Below are positions 7,021 through 16,871 of a stretch of 64,000 nt of DNA, piece after piece. The notes under the pieces were generated by a model, which worked only from the letters and a program-made list of their open reading frames with translations, was not told the origin of the DNA and did no database searches. Source of the stretch: Lentisalinibacter orientalis (GTDB taxonomy: Bacteria > Pseudomonadota > Gammaproteobacteria > Steroidobacterales > Woeseiaceae); contig NZ_JAPDRJ010000003.1 of NCBI RefSeq assembly GCF_040706535.1, positions 434,001 to 498,000 of the forward strand, given 5' to 3'. Positions within the stretch are counted from its first letter, which is position 1. The number at the start of each line of letters is the position of its first letter. The position numbers were made by a program, and so were the translations under genes.

Positions 7021-8808
7021 TCAGTAGGTGCGCGCCTTGGGCGGGATGGCCTGGACCTCGTCCGTCAGCGTCTGACCGTGCACGGGGCGGTAGTCGATCT
7101 CCACGCCCCCGTCCTCGCCGACCCAGGCCAGCGTGTGCTTCATCCAGTTCTCGTCGTCGCGGTCCGGGTAGTCCTCGCGCGCCTGGGCGCCGCGGGACTC
7201 CTTCCGGTTGGCCGCCGAGTGGATCGTCGCCAGTGCGTTCAGCAGCAGGTTCTCCAGTTCCAGCGTCTCCACCAGATCGGAGTTCCAGACCATGGATTTG
7301 TCCGCGACGCTGACCCGGCGGTAGTCACCGAAGGTGTCCTTCAGTTTCTCGATGCCCTCGGCCAGCAGGTCGCCGGTGCGGAAGACCGCCGCGTGATTCT
7401 GCATGAGCTTCTGCATCTCGAGGCGGATCTCGGCGGTCGGGCGCTCGCCGTCGCGCTCCAGCAGGCCGCGGATCTTCTCCACGGTCGTCTTGCCCGCGTC
7501 GTCCGGCAGCGGCTTGTGCCGCGCACCCCGGTCCATGCTCTCGGCGCAGTGCCGCGCCGCAGCGCGGCCGAATACCACCAGGTCCAGCAGAGAGTTCGAG
7601 CCCAGCCGGTTGGCACCGTGCACCGACACGCAGCCCGCCTCGCCGACAGCCATGAGCCCCGGCACCACGCTGTCCGGGTCGCCGTCCCTGGAGGTCACCA
7701 CCCGGCCCCGGTAGTCGGTCGGGATGCCGCCCATGTTGTAGTGCACGGTGGGCAGGACGGGGATGGGCTCCTTCAGCACGTCGACGTTGGCGAAGATCTT
7801 CGCCGTCTCGGCGATGCCGGGCAACCGCTCCTCGATCACCTCGCGACCGAGATGCTCCAGGTGCAGGTAGCAGTGGTCCTTCTCCGCGCCGACGCCCCGG
7901 CCCTCGCGGATCTCGATGGTCTCCGCCCGGCTGACGACGTCCCGGGACGCGAGGTCCTTCGCGTTCGGCGCATAGCGCTCCATGAAGCGCTCGCCCTCCG
8001 AGTTGGTGAGGTAGCCGCCCTCGCCCCGCACGCCTTCGGTGATGAGGCAGCCCGCGCCGTAGATGCCGGTGGGATGGAACTGCACGAACTCCATGTCCTG
8101 CACCGGCAGGCCGGCACGCAGCACCATGCCGCCCCCGTCGCCCGTGCAGGTGTGCGCGGAGGTGCAGGAGAAGTAGGCACGGCCGTAGCCGCCGGTGGCG
8201 AGGATGACCTGATGTGCGCTGAAGCGATGCAGGCGGCCGGTGGCGAGATCCAGCGCCACGACGCCCCGGCACACGCCGTCTTCCATGATCAGGTCGATGG
8301 CGAAGTACTCGATGAAGAACTCCGCCTCGTGCTTCAGCGACTGCTGGTACAGCGTGTGCAGCATGGCGTGCCCGGTGCGATCCGCCGCCGCGCAGGTGCG
8401 CTGCGCGGTGCCCTCGCCGAAGTGGGTGGTCATGCCGCCGAAGGGGCGCTGATAGATACGCCCGTCCTCGGTGCGGGAGAACGGCACGCCGTAGTGCTCG
8501 AGCTCGATGACCGCGTCCGGGGCCTCCTTGCACATGTACTCGATGGCGTCCTGGTCACCGAGCCAGTCGGAGCCCTTCACGGTGTCGTACATGTGCCAGC
8601 GCCAGTCGTCCTCGCCCATGTTGCCGAGCGCGGCGCTGATGCCCCCCTGGGCGGCCACGGTGTGGCTGCGGGTGGGGAACACCTTGGTCACGCAGGCGGT
8701 CGTGAAACCCGCCTCGGCCAGCCCGAAGGTGGCGCGCAGTCCGGCGCCGCCGGCGCCGACGACGACCACGTCGTACTTGTGGTCGATGAAGTCCTTGTCC
8801 AGGCTCAT
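7021..8808 (-). CDS. sdhA: Succinate dehydrogenase flavoprotein subunit
   Basis: Catalytic subunit of complex II, oxidising succinate to fumarate; 595 residues, normal length. The FAD-binding glycine motif is VVVGAGGAGLRA (residues 15-26). The covalent FAD histidine is His49 in PTRSHTVAAQGG. The substrate-site region HPTGIYGAGCLITEG and the C-terminal RKESRGAQAREDYPDRDD are also present. The start overlaps the end of sdhD by 4 bp (ATGA). Covalent flavinylation would use SdhE and the SdhAF4-like protein encoded in the same cluster. Confidence 0.98.
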   Translation of the reverse strand: MSLDKDFIDHKYDVVVVGAGGAGLRATFGLAEAGFTTACVTKVFPTRSHTVAAQGGISAALGNMGEDDWRWHMYDTVKGSDWLGDQDAIEYMCKEAPDAVIELEHYGVPFSRTEDGRIYQRPFGGMTTHFGEGTAQRTCAAADRTGHAMLHTLYQQSLKHEAEFFIEYFAIDLIMEDGVCRGVVALDLATGRLHRFSAHQVILATGGYGRAYFSCTSAHTCTGDGGGMVLRAGLPVQDMEFVQFHPTGIYGAGCLITEGVRGEGGYLTNSEGERFMERYAPNAKDLASRDVVSRAETIEIREGRGVGAEKDHCYLHLEHLGREVIEERLPGIAETAKIFANVDVLKEPIPVLPTVHYNMGGIPTDYRGRVVTSRDGDPDSVVPGLMAVGEAGCVSVHGANRLGSNSLLDLVVFGRAAARHCAESMDRGARHKPLPDDAGKTTVEKIRGLLERDGERPTAEIRLEMQKLMQNHAAVFRTGDLLAEGIEKLKDTFGDYRRVSVADKSMVWNSDLVETLELENLLLNALATIHSAANRKESRGAQAREDYPDRDDENWMKHTLAWVGEDGGVEIDYRPVHGQTLTDEVQAIPPKARTY

Positions 8809-9188
8809 GTATCAGTCCCGAAAGCGATCTTGAGGATGGCGAACAGCGCCGCGACGGCCACCACGACGTGCAGGAAACGCACGGCCATCAGGGTAATCAC
8901 GCGGGTGGCGCCGCCTGTGTAGTCCTCGATCACCACCTGGGTGCCGAGGAACGAGTGATAGGTGAGGGTCGCGACCAGCAGCAGCAGCAGCACTGCCGTT
9001 ACCGGCCGGGCGATCCAGGCAGTCACCGTGGCGTGATCCAGCCCGTCCAGGCCGAGCAGCGCGATGACGAACCACAGGGTCAGCGGCACCAGCGCCACGG
9101 CGCTCACCCGCTGCATCCACCAGTGTTCCGTGCCCGATTTGGCCGATCCGAGCCCGAGCGCCCGGGCCATGGGAGTCTTGATGGTCAT
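8805..9188 (-). CDS. sdhD: Succinate dehydrogenase membrane anchor subunit
   Basis: A 127-residue inner-membrane subunit with three predicted membrane helices (about residues 28-48, 56-80 and 95-120). Family signatures are the N-terminal SAKSGTEHWWMQRVSAVAL and HSFLGTQVVIEDY, which contains the histidine and aspartate-tyrosine positions linked to heme and quinone binding. It lies 13 bp after sdhC and overlaps sdhA by 4 bp. Confidence 0.95.
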   Translation of the reverse strand: MTIKTPMARALGLGSAKSGTEHWWMQRVSAVALVPLTLWFVIALLGLDGLDHATVTAWIARPVTAVLLLLLVATLTYHSFLGTQVVIEDYTGGATRVITLMAVRFLHVVVAVAALFAILKIAFGTDT

Positions 9189-9201
9189 GTGCGTGCTCCC
9201 T

Positions 9202-9591
9202 CTAGCTGCCCGACGCGAGGATGACGGCCCACAGCACCGCCGTTGCCACTACGCTGATGGCGACCACGGCCCAGCCGGATGCCCTCGCCTGCTCCATCTC
9301 GAAGCCCATGCCGGCGTCCCAGAACAGGTGCCGGATGCCGTTGCCGAGGTGGAAGAAGAAGGCATAGCTGCCGCCGAGCAGGATCAGCAGCCCGAGCGGC
9401 GAGCCGACGAAGCCGGCGACGGACTCGTAGGCCGCATCGCCGGAGGCGGCGGCCAGCAGCCAGGCTGCCAGCAGCAGCGTGGAGAGGGACAGCGCCACAC
9501 CCGTTCCCCGATGCAGGATGGAAAGCGTGGAAGTGATGCGCCAGCGGTAGACACCGATGTGCGGTGACAGTGGCCTGTTGGTGTTGTCCAT
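9202..9591 (-). CDS. sdhC: Succinate dehydrogenase cytochrome b556 subunit
   Basis: A 129-residue membrane subunit with three hydrophobic helices. The SdhC signature RPLSPHIGVYRWRITSTLSI, followed by LHRGTG (about residues 6-31), and the later HLGNGIRHLFWDAG segment with the expected heme-ligand histidine are clear. A good ribosome-binding site (AGAGGG) precedes the ATG. It is the first structural gene of sdhCDAB but is itself preceded by the sdhAF4-like gene 159 bp upstream. Confidence 0.96.
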   Translation of the reverse strand: MDNTNRPLSPHIGVYRWRITSTLSILHRGTGVALSLSTLLLAAWLLAAASGDAAYESVAGFVGSPLGLLILLGGSYAFFFHLGNGIRHLFWDAGMGFEMEQARASGWAVVAISVVATAVLWAVILASGS

Positions 9592-9675
9592 GTCCCTCTT
9601 TTTCGTCTGACGAAGCTGTTCCCGATGCCGGCGTCGAACCCTTGTCGCGCTCGCAGGACACGGCCGCGCGGTCTC

Positions 9676-9695
9676 GTCATCCGGCGCCGGATGAC
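9676..9695. repeat. Perfect 20-bp palindrome between sdhAF4 and sdhC
   Basis: GTCATCCGGC is followed directly by its exact reverse complement. It lies 84 bp before the sdhC start and 55 bp after the sdhAF4-like stop. It could be an operator or, in RNA, an 8-bp stem with a GCGC loop. No T-run follows, so it is not a normal intrinsic terminator. Confidence 0.7.
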
Positions 9696-9750
9696 AGCCT
9701 CTACACGGCGGGTGTGCCCGGCGCCTCGGGCCCGCTGGCCCGGCGGCACC

Positions 9751-9924
9751 TCAGAAGTCTATGCAACGGCCGCCTTTCTCCCAGTCGCCGTAACGCGTAG
9801 GATCGGGACCCTGACGGCCGCCGATCTCTTTCGGCGCGTCGTCACCCGGGAGCGGCGCATTTCCAGCGTCTTCGCGGGCTCCGTCGTTGCTCTCCGGGGA
9901 GGTTTCGGGCGGCTGCTTAGACAT
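9751..9924 (-). CDS. SdhAF4-like (DUF1674) succinate dehydrogenase assembly factor
   Basis: A 57-codon gene shorter than usual gene-finding cutoffs. Translation gives MSKQPPETSPESNDG at the start and ends with the conserved DUF1674 block APKEIGGRQGPDPTRYGDWE, then KGGRCIDF and a stop. The Gly-rich PKEIGG, the PxPTRYGDWE core and the terminal C-x-D-F are the family hallmarks. SdhAF4 proteins bind flavinylated SdhA and protect it before SdhB docks, which matches the position directly ahead of sdhCDAB on the same strand. The N-terminal 25 residues are low-complexity and polar. No strong ribosome-binding site precedes the ATG. Confidence 0.88.
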   Translation of the reverse strand: MSKQPPETSPESNDGAREDAGNAPLPGDDAPKEIGGRQGPDPTRYGDWEKGGRCIDF

Positions 9925-9948
9925 GGTTTAAGTATGCCAGAGGCGATC

Positions 9949-9977
9949 ATTCGATGCACCCGCCCGAACTGAGTCAA
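9949..9977 (-). promoter_or_regulatory. Candidate sigma-70 promoter for sdhAF4-sdhCDAB-sdhE
   Basis: On the minus strand TTGACT (9972-9977) and TCGAAT (9949-9954) are separated by 17 bp, 25 bp before the sdhAF4-like ATG. The -35 matches 5 of 6 and the -10 matches 4 of 6. It lies in the short divergent spacer shared with ygfZ. Confidence 0.4.
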
Positions 9978-10066
9978 ACCCTTGAAACCCGGCCACTGCG
10001 GCGGCGTCCGGAGCGGGCCGGCAGGACGGCCGAGGAGGCGAATTGAGCGAACCGTCGAACCCCAAC

Positions 10067-10102
10067 AACGATCGCGGCAACGATCCCGGCAGCGACGCTC
10101 CG
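10067..10102. repeat. 12-bp tandem repeat, 3 copies, in the 5' end of ygfZ
   Basis: Units AACGATCGCGGC (10067), AACGATCCCGGC (10079) and AGCGACGCTCCG (10091) have an exact 12-bp period, the third diverged. They encode NDRG-NDPG-SDAP just after the YgfZ start, ahead of the conserved domain. Confidence 0.8.
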
Positions 10103-10908
10103 GTCTGCCTCGCGGCGACCGGCGCGGACCGGATCGATTTCCTGCAGGGACAGCTCACCCAGGACCTCGGGCGACTCGAGGCGGAGCGGATCCTGACCGC
10201 CGCCTGGTGCAACCCGAAGGGCCGGGTGATCGCGCTGCTCACCCTCGTGCACGGCCGCGATCGCGTGCTGCTGTTCCTGCCCGACTGGCAGGCGGACGAC
10301 TTCACCGCGCGCCTGCTGCGCTATCGGCTGCGCGCCGACGTGGACATCACGCCCGAGCCGGATACGCGGCTCGTCGCCGTCGACTCCGGACCCGGCGGCA
10401 TGCAGCTGCCCGAGGGCGAACCCGTGCTGGCGACGCGGCTGCTGCCCGGCACCGAACCGCGCGTGATGGAGATCTGCACGGCGGCCGATCATCTCCAGGG
10501 CCTGGACGCGACGCTGCTCCCGCCGGAAGCCTGGCGCCGCGCGGCCATCCGCGCCGGGCGCCCCGCGCTGTCTCCCGAGACGGCCGAGTCCTTCACGCCC
10601 CACATGCTGAACCTGGACCTGCTGGATGCCATCAGCTTCCGCAAGGGCTGCTACACCGGGCAGGAGGTGGTGGCGCGCACGGAGAACCTGGGCCGGCCGT
10701 CGCGGCGCATGCTCCGTTTCAGCGCGGGGGCGGAGCCGCCCGCGCCCGGCGCACGGCTGCTGGACGAGGCCGGCAGCACGGCCGGCACCGTGGTGCGGGC
10801 CGCGGCCGCCGACGGCGGCAGCGAATTCCTCGCAGTGGTCGCCATCAAGCAGCTCGGCGGCGAGTTGCGCCTGGAGGACGGCACACCGGCCGCCCCCGGC
10901 TCGCTGCC

Positions 10909-12474
<1,566 letters not shown>

Positions 12475-12487
12475 TGCTCTTCCCTCA

Positions 12488-12523
12488 ATGTTCTGCCGGA
12501 TGCTCTGCCGGATGCTCTGCCGG
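12488..12523. repeat. 12-bp tandem repeat, 3 copies, in the prfB-lysS spacer
   Basis: ATGTTCTGCCGG, ATGCTCTGCCGG and ATGCTCTGCCGG follow one another exactly. The array starts 14 bp upstream of the lysS TTG and ends 9 bp from the prfB stop, so it fills most of the spacer and may change distance and RNA structure ahead of the lysS ribosome-binding site. Confidence 0.9.
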
Positions 12524-12531
12524 CGGCGCTG

Positions 12532-13627
12532 TCACAGGCCCTGCTTCAGGCTCGCCTCGATGAATTCGTCCAGGTCGCCGTCCAGCACCGCCTGGGTGTT
12601 GCCGGTCTCCATCCCGGTGCGCAGGTCCTTGATGCGGGACTGGTCCAGCACGTAGGAGCGGATCTGGCTGCCCCAGCCGACGTCGGCCTTGGTGTCCTCC
12701 AGGGCGTCCGCCTCGGCGCGGCGCTTCTGCAGCTCCAGTTCGTAGAGCTTGGCCTTCAGCTGCTTCATCGCGGTGGCCTTGTTCTTGTGCTGGGAGCGGT
12801 CGTTCTGACACTGCACCACGATCCCCGAGGGCTCGTGGGTGATGCGCACGGCCGACTCCGTGCGGTTGACGTGCTGGCCGCCCGCGCCGCTGGCCCGATA
12901 GACGTCGATGCGCAGGTCCGAGGGGTCCACCTCGATGTCGATGTCGTCCTCCACCTCCGGCGAGACGAACACCGACGCAAACGACGTGTGGCGGCGGTTG
13001 CCGGAGTCGAACGGCGATTTTCGCACCAGGCGGTGCACGCCGGTCTCGGTGCGCAGCCAGCCGTAGGCGTACTCGCCGACGAACTTCACCGTGGCGCTCT
13101 TGATGCCGGCCACCTCACCCTCGGAGGCCTCGATCATCTCGGTGCGGAAGCCGTGCTGCTCGGCCCAGCGCAGATACATGCGCAACAGCATCTCGGCCCA
13201 GTCCTGCGCCTCGGTGCCGCCGGCGCCGGACTGGATGTCGACGAAGGCGTTGGCCGAATCCATCTCGCCGGAGAACATGCGGCGGAACTCGAGTCCTTCG
13301 ACGTCCCGGGCGACGCCGCCGACGTCCCGGGCGATGGACGCCAGGGTGTCCTCGTCTCCCTCCTCGGCCGCCATCTCGAACAGCTCGCCGGCATCAGCGA
13401 CGCGGGTACCGATGCGATCGAGGGTGCCGACCACCTTCTCGAGTTCGGCGCGTTCCTGGCCGAGCGCCTGGGCGCGCTCGGGGTCCTGCCACACGGCCGG
13501 GTCCTCCAGCTCGCGCAGGACTTCGGTCAGTCGCTCCGACTTGCCCGCGTAGTCAAAGATACCTCCTCAGGGCCTCTGCCCTTGCCGAGAGGTCTTCGAT
13601 CTCTGTTCTGATCTGGTTGGTGTCCAT
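12532..13627 (-). CDS. prfB: Peptide chain release factor 2, with programmed +1 frameshift
   Basis: RF2 ends translation at UGA and UAA. The gene starts at ATG 13627 with 24 codons (MDTNQIRTEIEDLSA...RRYL) and then meets an in-frame UGA at 13553-13555. A +1 shift on CTT-TGA-C continues into the long frame, giving 364 residues, the family length. In the joined numbering the stop-recognition SPF is at about 204-206 and the catalytic GGQ at about 249-251, next to the E. coli positions. A caller that ignores the shift would start the protein near residue 45. It lies between recJ and lysS. Confidence 0.97.
13552..13567 (-). promoter_or_regulatory. prfB programmed frameshift site
   Basis: The minus strand reads AGGAGG-TAT-CTT-TGA-C. 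This is the classic RF2 autoregulatory site: an internal Shine-Dalgarno sequence 3 nt before CTT, a slippery CTT, the UGA stop and a following C. Low RF2 slows termination at UGA and favours the +1 shift. Confidence 0.95.
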
Positions 13628-13683
13628 TGCACCCCTCCGAAAACAAGCGGCGCAGTCTATCATGAGTGGCGCGAGCGACGGCG

Positions 13684-15405
13684 CTACAACCGCTGCATGC
13701 TCTCCACCACGAGCTGGGCGCGACGGATGCCGCCGTACTCGTTCACGTCGAGCCGATAGGCGACGTGCACCCGGTGCCCCGGCATTACCGTCACCGCGTC
13801 CACCTGGTTGAAGGCGATGGCGTCCAGCGGCGCCCCGGCGCCGCTGCCGGTCAGTCTCAGCTTCCAGTGCCGCTCGCCGACGACGCGGGCCTCGCGGACG
13901 ATGAAGACGCCGTCGAACAGCGGCTCCGGGAACGCCTGCCCCCACGGACCCGCCTCGCGCAGCGCCTCGGCCAGCGGCAGGCCGATGTCCGCGGCGTCGA
14001 GTTCGCCGTCGGTGAGCAGCGTGCCGCTGAAGTCCGCGTCCGGGAAACACTCGGCCACCCGGCTGGCCGCCAGCCGGCGGAACCGGTCCAGATTCGAGCG
14101 CGGCAGGCTGAGACCGGCCGCCATGGCGTGCCCGCCGTAGCGCCCGATCAGCTCCGGCGCCGACGCCGCCACGGCGGCCAGCACGTCGCGGATGTGCACC
14201 CCCGGTACGGAGCGGGCCGAGCCCTTCAGCTCCCCGCCGCGGGCATCGGCGAACGCGATCACCGGGCGATTGACCCGTTCGCGGATGCGGGAGGCTACCA
14301 GTCCGACCACGCCCTGGTGCCAGCCGGGATCGTACAGGGTGACGCAGTGGGGCAGCGCGCTCTCCCCCGCCGGCAGGTCGATGTCCTCCAGCGAGGACAG
14401 CGCCTCCGCCTGCATGCGCGCCTCGATGCGGCGGCGCTCGTCGTTGATCTCGGACAGCCGGGACGCCAGCCCGCGCACCTCCGCGACCGAATCCGACACC
14501 AGCGCCTCGATGCCGGTGCTCATGTCCTCCAGCCGTCCGGCCGCATTCAGGCGCGGCGCGACGCCGAAGGCGAGGTCGCTGGCCACCGCCCGCCGCGGGT
14601 CCCGGCCGGCCGCCTGCAGCAGCGCCGGGATGCCCGGCACCGCGGCCCCGGCGCGGATGCGCGCGAGCCCCTGGCGCACCAGCACCCGGTTATTGCGGTC
14701 CAGGGGCACCACGTCGGCCACGGTGCCGAGGGCGACCAGGTCCAGGTAATCCGCTGCGATGCGCTCGGCACCCGCCTGCCCCTCCGCCGCCAGGCGGCGC
14801 CCCAGCGCGGCCATCACGCAGAACGCCACGCCCACGCCGGCGAGATATTTGCTCGGGTAAGGGTCCCCCGGCAGATTCGGATTGACGATGGCAGCGGCCG
14901 CGGGCAGCCGCTCGCCGGGCAGATGGTGGTCGGTGACCAGCACGTCGATGCCGAGCTCGCGGGCTCGCTCGACGCCGCGCACGCTGGAGATGCCGTTGTC
15001 CACCGTCACGATCAACGAGGGCCCGGCCTCGGCGGCCACCTCGACGATCTCCGGTGTCAGCCCGTAACCGAAGTCGAAGCGGTTCGGCACCAGCGAGTCC
15101 ACGGCCGTGTAGCCGTAGCGGCGCAGACAGCGCATCACCAGCGCCGTGCTGGTGGCGCCGTCCGCATCGAAGTCGCCGACGATCGTGACGCGGCCGCCGC
15201 GATGGGCGAGCAGCAGCTCCACCGCCCGCTCCAGGTTGGCGAGACCGCCCACCGGCGCGAGATGACGGAGCCCGAGTTCGAGTTCCTCCGCCGTGCGGAT
15301 GCCCCGGGCCGCGTACACCCGGCGCAGCACCGGGTGGAGCGAGGCCGGCAGCGCGGCATCCTCGCCCGCCGTCCGCCGTACGATCGCCAGACCGCCCTCG
15401 CTCAT
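13684..15405 (-). CDS. recJ: Single-strand-specific 5'-3' exonuclease RecJ
   Basis: DHH-family exonuclease acting in recombination and mismatch repair, 573 residues. The metal-binding motifs are visible: DFDADG (about 78-83) and TDHH (about 158-161), followed by the DHHA1 and OB-fold regions. I choose the ATG at 15405 (MSEGGLAIVRR), because it overlaps the rpfE stop as ATGA; an ATG four codons earlier is also possible. Position between rpfE and prfB matches the Xanthomonas order. Confidence 0.95.
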   Translation of the reverse strand: MSEGGLAIVRRTAGEDAALPASLHPVLRRVYAARGIRTAEELELGLRHLAPVGGLANLERAVELLLAHRGGRVTIVGDFDADGATSTALVMRCLRRYGYTAVDSLVPNRFDFGYGLTPEIVEVAAEAGPSLIVTVDNGISSVRGVERARELGIDVLVTDHHLPGERLPAAAAIVNPNLPGDPYPSKYLAGVGVAFCVMAALGRRLAAEGQAGAERIAADYLDLVALGTVADVVPLDRNNRVLVRQGLARIRAGAAVPGIPALLQAAGRDPRRAVASDLAFGVAPRLNAAGRLEDMSTGIEALVSDSVAEVRGLASRLSEINDERRRIEARMQAEALSSLEDIDLPAGESALPHCVTLYDPGWHQGVVGLVASRIRERVNRPVIAFADARGGELKGSARSVPGVHIRDVLAAVAASAPELIGRYGGHAMAAGLSLPRSNLDRFRRLAASRVAECFPDADFSGTLLTDGELDAADIGLPLAEALREAGPWGQAFPEPLFDGVFIVREARVVGERHWKLRLTGSGAGAPLDAIAFNQVDAVTVMPGHRVHVAYRLDVNEYGGIRRAQLVVESMQRL

Positions 15406-16322
15406 CGCCGCCTCCACGCCGCCAGCAGCGCTCGCGGTCCGCGGCGCGGCAATGTGGCGGATAGTCCGTCCCGGGTGACCATGCGGACGCGGTTCCCCCG
15501 CAGGGCCTTCGCGACGGCCGGCCGTGCCAGGATCTCGCCGGACAGTGCCATGACGCAGCCCGCGGCGAGCACTCGGGCCCCCGCGTCACCGGCAGGCGGT
15601 GCGGCCGTCTCGCCGCCGAGCCGATGCCAGAGGCCGGTCAGCAGCGGGTCGTCCGCATGGAGCGGCGGCAGGCGCTGCCCGCCCGTCGCAGGCCCGGTCT
15701 CCGCCCGGCCGCCGCCCCAGAACCAGACGGAATTCACCGGCGGCAGGCCCCGCTCCGCACGGAAGCGGTTCACCGGATGGTCGTGCCACAGCATCTGGAT
15801 CTCGTTGCCGAGGGCGCGGAACAGGCCGGCGTCCGGCCCGCCGGGGAGCTCGTCGCGTATGCGTCCGGTCCCCGCCACCGCCGGCGATGCCGCCGTGAAT
15901 GCGTACTCCCGCTCGGAGGCGACGTACCAGCGTCCCGCCCCGCCGGCCCACAGCGAGAAGCCCCGCTCCTGCAGGCTCGGCAGAATGTCCTCGCGCAGCG
16001 CCGCCGCCTCGTCGTCGGCAAGCGCGGGCGCGTGCTCCAGCAGGTGCAGCTCCCGCATGTCGGCGGCCATGGACACCGGATCCATGCAGGCCAGCCAAGG
16101 TCTTCCCGGCCCGGCGTCCGCAGCGCCAGACCCCGGATCGCATCGGTGGCGCTCCCCGTCCAGTCGCAGCCACGCCGGCGGCGCCGGCAGAGCGATCCCC
16201 AGCCAGCAGGCCGCGGCGCTCGCGGCATCCGGGGCGCGCCAGGTGCCGGCCGCTTCCACGCCGGGCAGCAGCTGTGCGAGCGCCGGCTGATCGAGATCCG
16301 TCAGGAACAGGAGAGATTTCAT
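15402..16322 (-). CDS. RpfE-like conserved protein (phosphoglycerate-mutase-like family)
   Basis: A 306-residue protein with the conserved block HPVNRFRAERGLPPVNSVWF followed by WGGG (about residues 190-214), known from the RpfE-type regulatory protein family, sometimes linked to a phosphoglycerate-mutase-like fold. The middle part is less conserved and alanine-rich. The exact biochemical activity is unknown. It lies directly upstream of recJ with a 4-bp overlap, matching rpfE-recJ in the Xanthomonas rpf region, which supports the name. It is divergent from the Mth938-like gene across a 124-bp spacer. Confidence 0.75.
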   Translation of the reverse strand: MKSLLFLTDLDQPALAQLLPGVEAAGTWRAPDAASAAACWLGIALPAPPAWLRLDGERHRCDPGSGAADAGPGRPWLACMDPVSMAADMRELHLLEHAPALADDEAAALREDILPSLQERGFSLWAGGAGRWYVASEREYAFTAASPAVAGTGRIRDELPGGPDAGLFRALGNEIQMLWHDHPVNRFRAERGLPPVNSVWFWGGGRAETGPATGGQRLPPLHADDPLLTGLWHRLGGETAAPPAGDAGARVLAAGCVMALSGEILARPAVAKALRGNRVRMVTRDGLSATLPRRGPRALLAAWRRR

Positions 16323-16360
16323 CGAGCGTGTCAGGTGGCTTCAGAGCGGGCGGTGCGGCA

Positions 16361-16388
16361 TTGACACGACCCGCGGAATCCCTAAGGT
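16361..16388 (+). promoter_or_regulatory. Candidate promoter for the Mth938-like gene
   Basis: A perfect TTGACA (16361-16366) is followed after 16 bp by TAAGGT (16383-16388), a weak -10, about 58 bp before the gene start in the spacer with rpfE. Confidence 0.35.
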
Positions 16389-16446
16389 CGGGGCTTGGGC
16401 CGTCGCCCGCATCCGGGCACGCATGATACGCCATGAAATTGACCTC

Positions 16447-16812
16447 ATGAAATTCACTCTCGACAGACCCGCGGGACTCAGCATCACGGCCTGCTCCGAG
16501 GCCGGCATCACCATCAGCGGCACCCTGTACCGCTCCAGCGTGCTGCTGCTGCCCGAGGAGGTGCGGGACTGGGACTGCGCGGACGTGGACAACCTCGACG
16601 CCGTCACCCTCGCGCCCGCCGTCGAGCTGGCGCCGGAGATCCTGTTACTCGGCTCCGGGCGCAGCCTGCGCTTCCCCGACGCCGCGCTCACCCGCGGTCT
16701 GGCCAGGCAGGGTATCGGTCTCGAGGTCATGGATACCCGGGCCGCGTGCCGTACCTTCAATATCCTGACCGCCGAGGAGCGGCGGGTGGTGGCGGCGCTC
16801 ATCGTGGAGTAG
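16447..16812 (+). CDS. Mth938-like (Xcc1710-type, DUF498) small protein
   Basis: A 121-residue protein beginning MKFTLDRPAG and containing the family pattern EILLLGSGRSLRFPD, GIGLEVMDTRAACRTFNIL and AEERRVVAALI. The fold is related to Mth938 and to the mitochondrial complex I assembly factor NDUFAF3; bacterial function is not established. I start at 16447 because upstream codons do not match the family, though an in-frame ATG exists at 16423. The gene is convergent with nlpD. Confidence 0.85.
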   Translation: MKFTLDRPAGLSITACSEAGITISGTLYRSSVLLLPEEVRDWDCADVDNLDAVTLAPAVELAPEILLLGSGRSLRFPDAALTRGLARQGIGLEVMDTRAACRTFNILTAEERRVVAALIVE

Positions 16813-16832
16813 CCGGCGGGAGGTCGCGGATC

Positions 16833-16850
16833 GGGCGGCCCCTGCCGCCC
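16833..16850. terminator. GC-rich hairpin between convergent genes
   Basis: GGGCGGC-CCCT-GCCGCCC forms a 7-bp perfect stem with a 4-nt loop in the 59-bp gap between the Mth938-like gene and nlpD. It lacks a T-run on either strand, so it is only terminator-like; it could limit readthrough in both directions. Confidence 0.4.
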
Positions 16851-16871
16851 CGCTCGCCCCCCCCGGGTGCC

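Noticed and set aside
9625..9972. 115-codon plus-strand frame in the sdhC-ygfZ spacer
   Set aside because: It lies opposite the sdhAF4-like gene, whose conserved protein motifs show which strand is coding.
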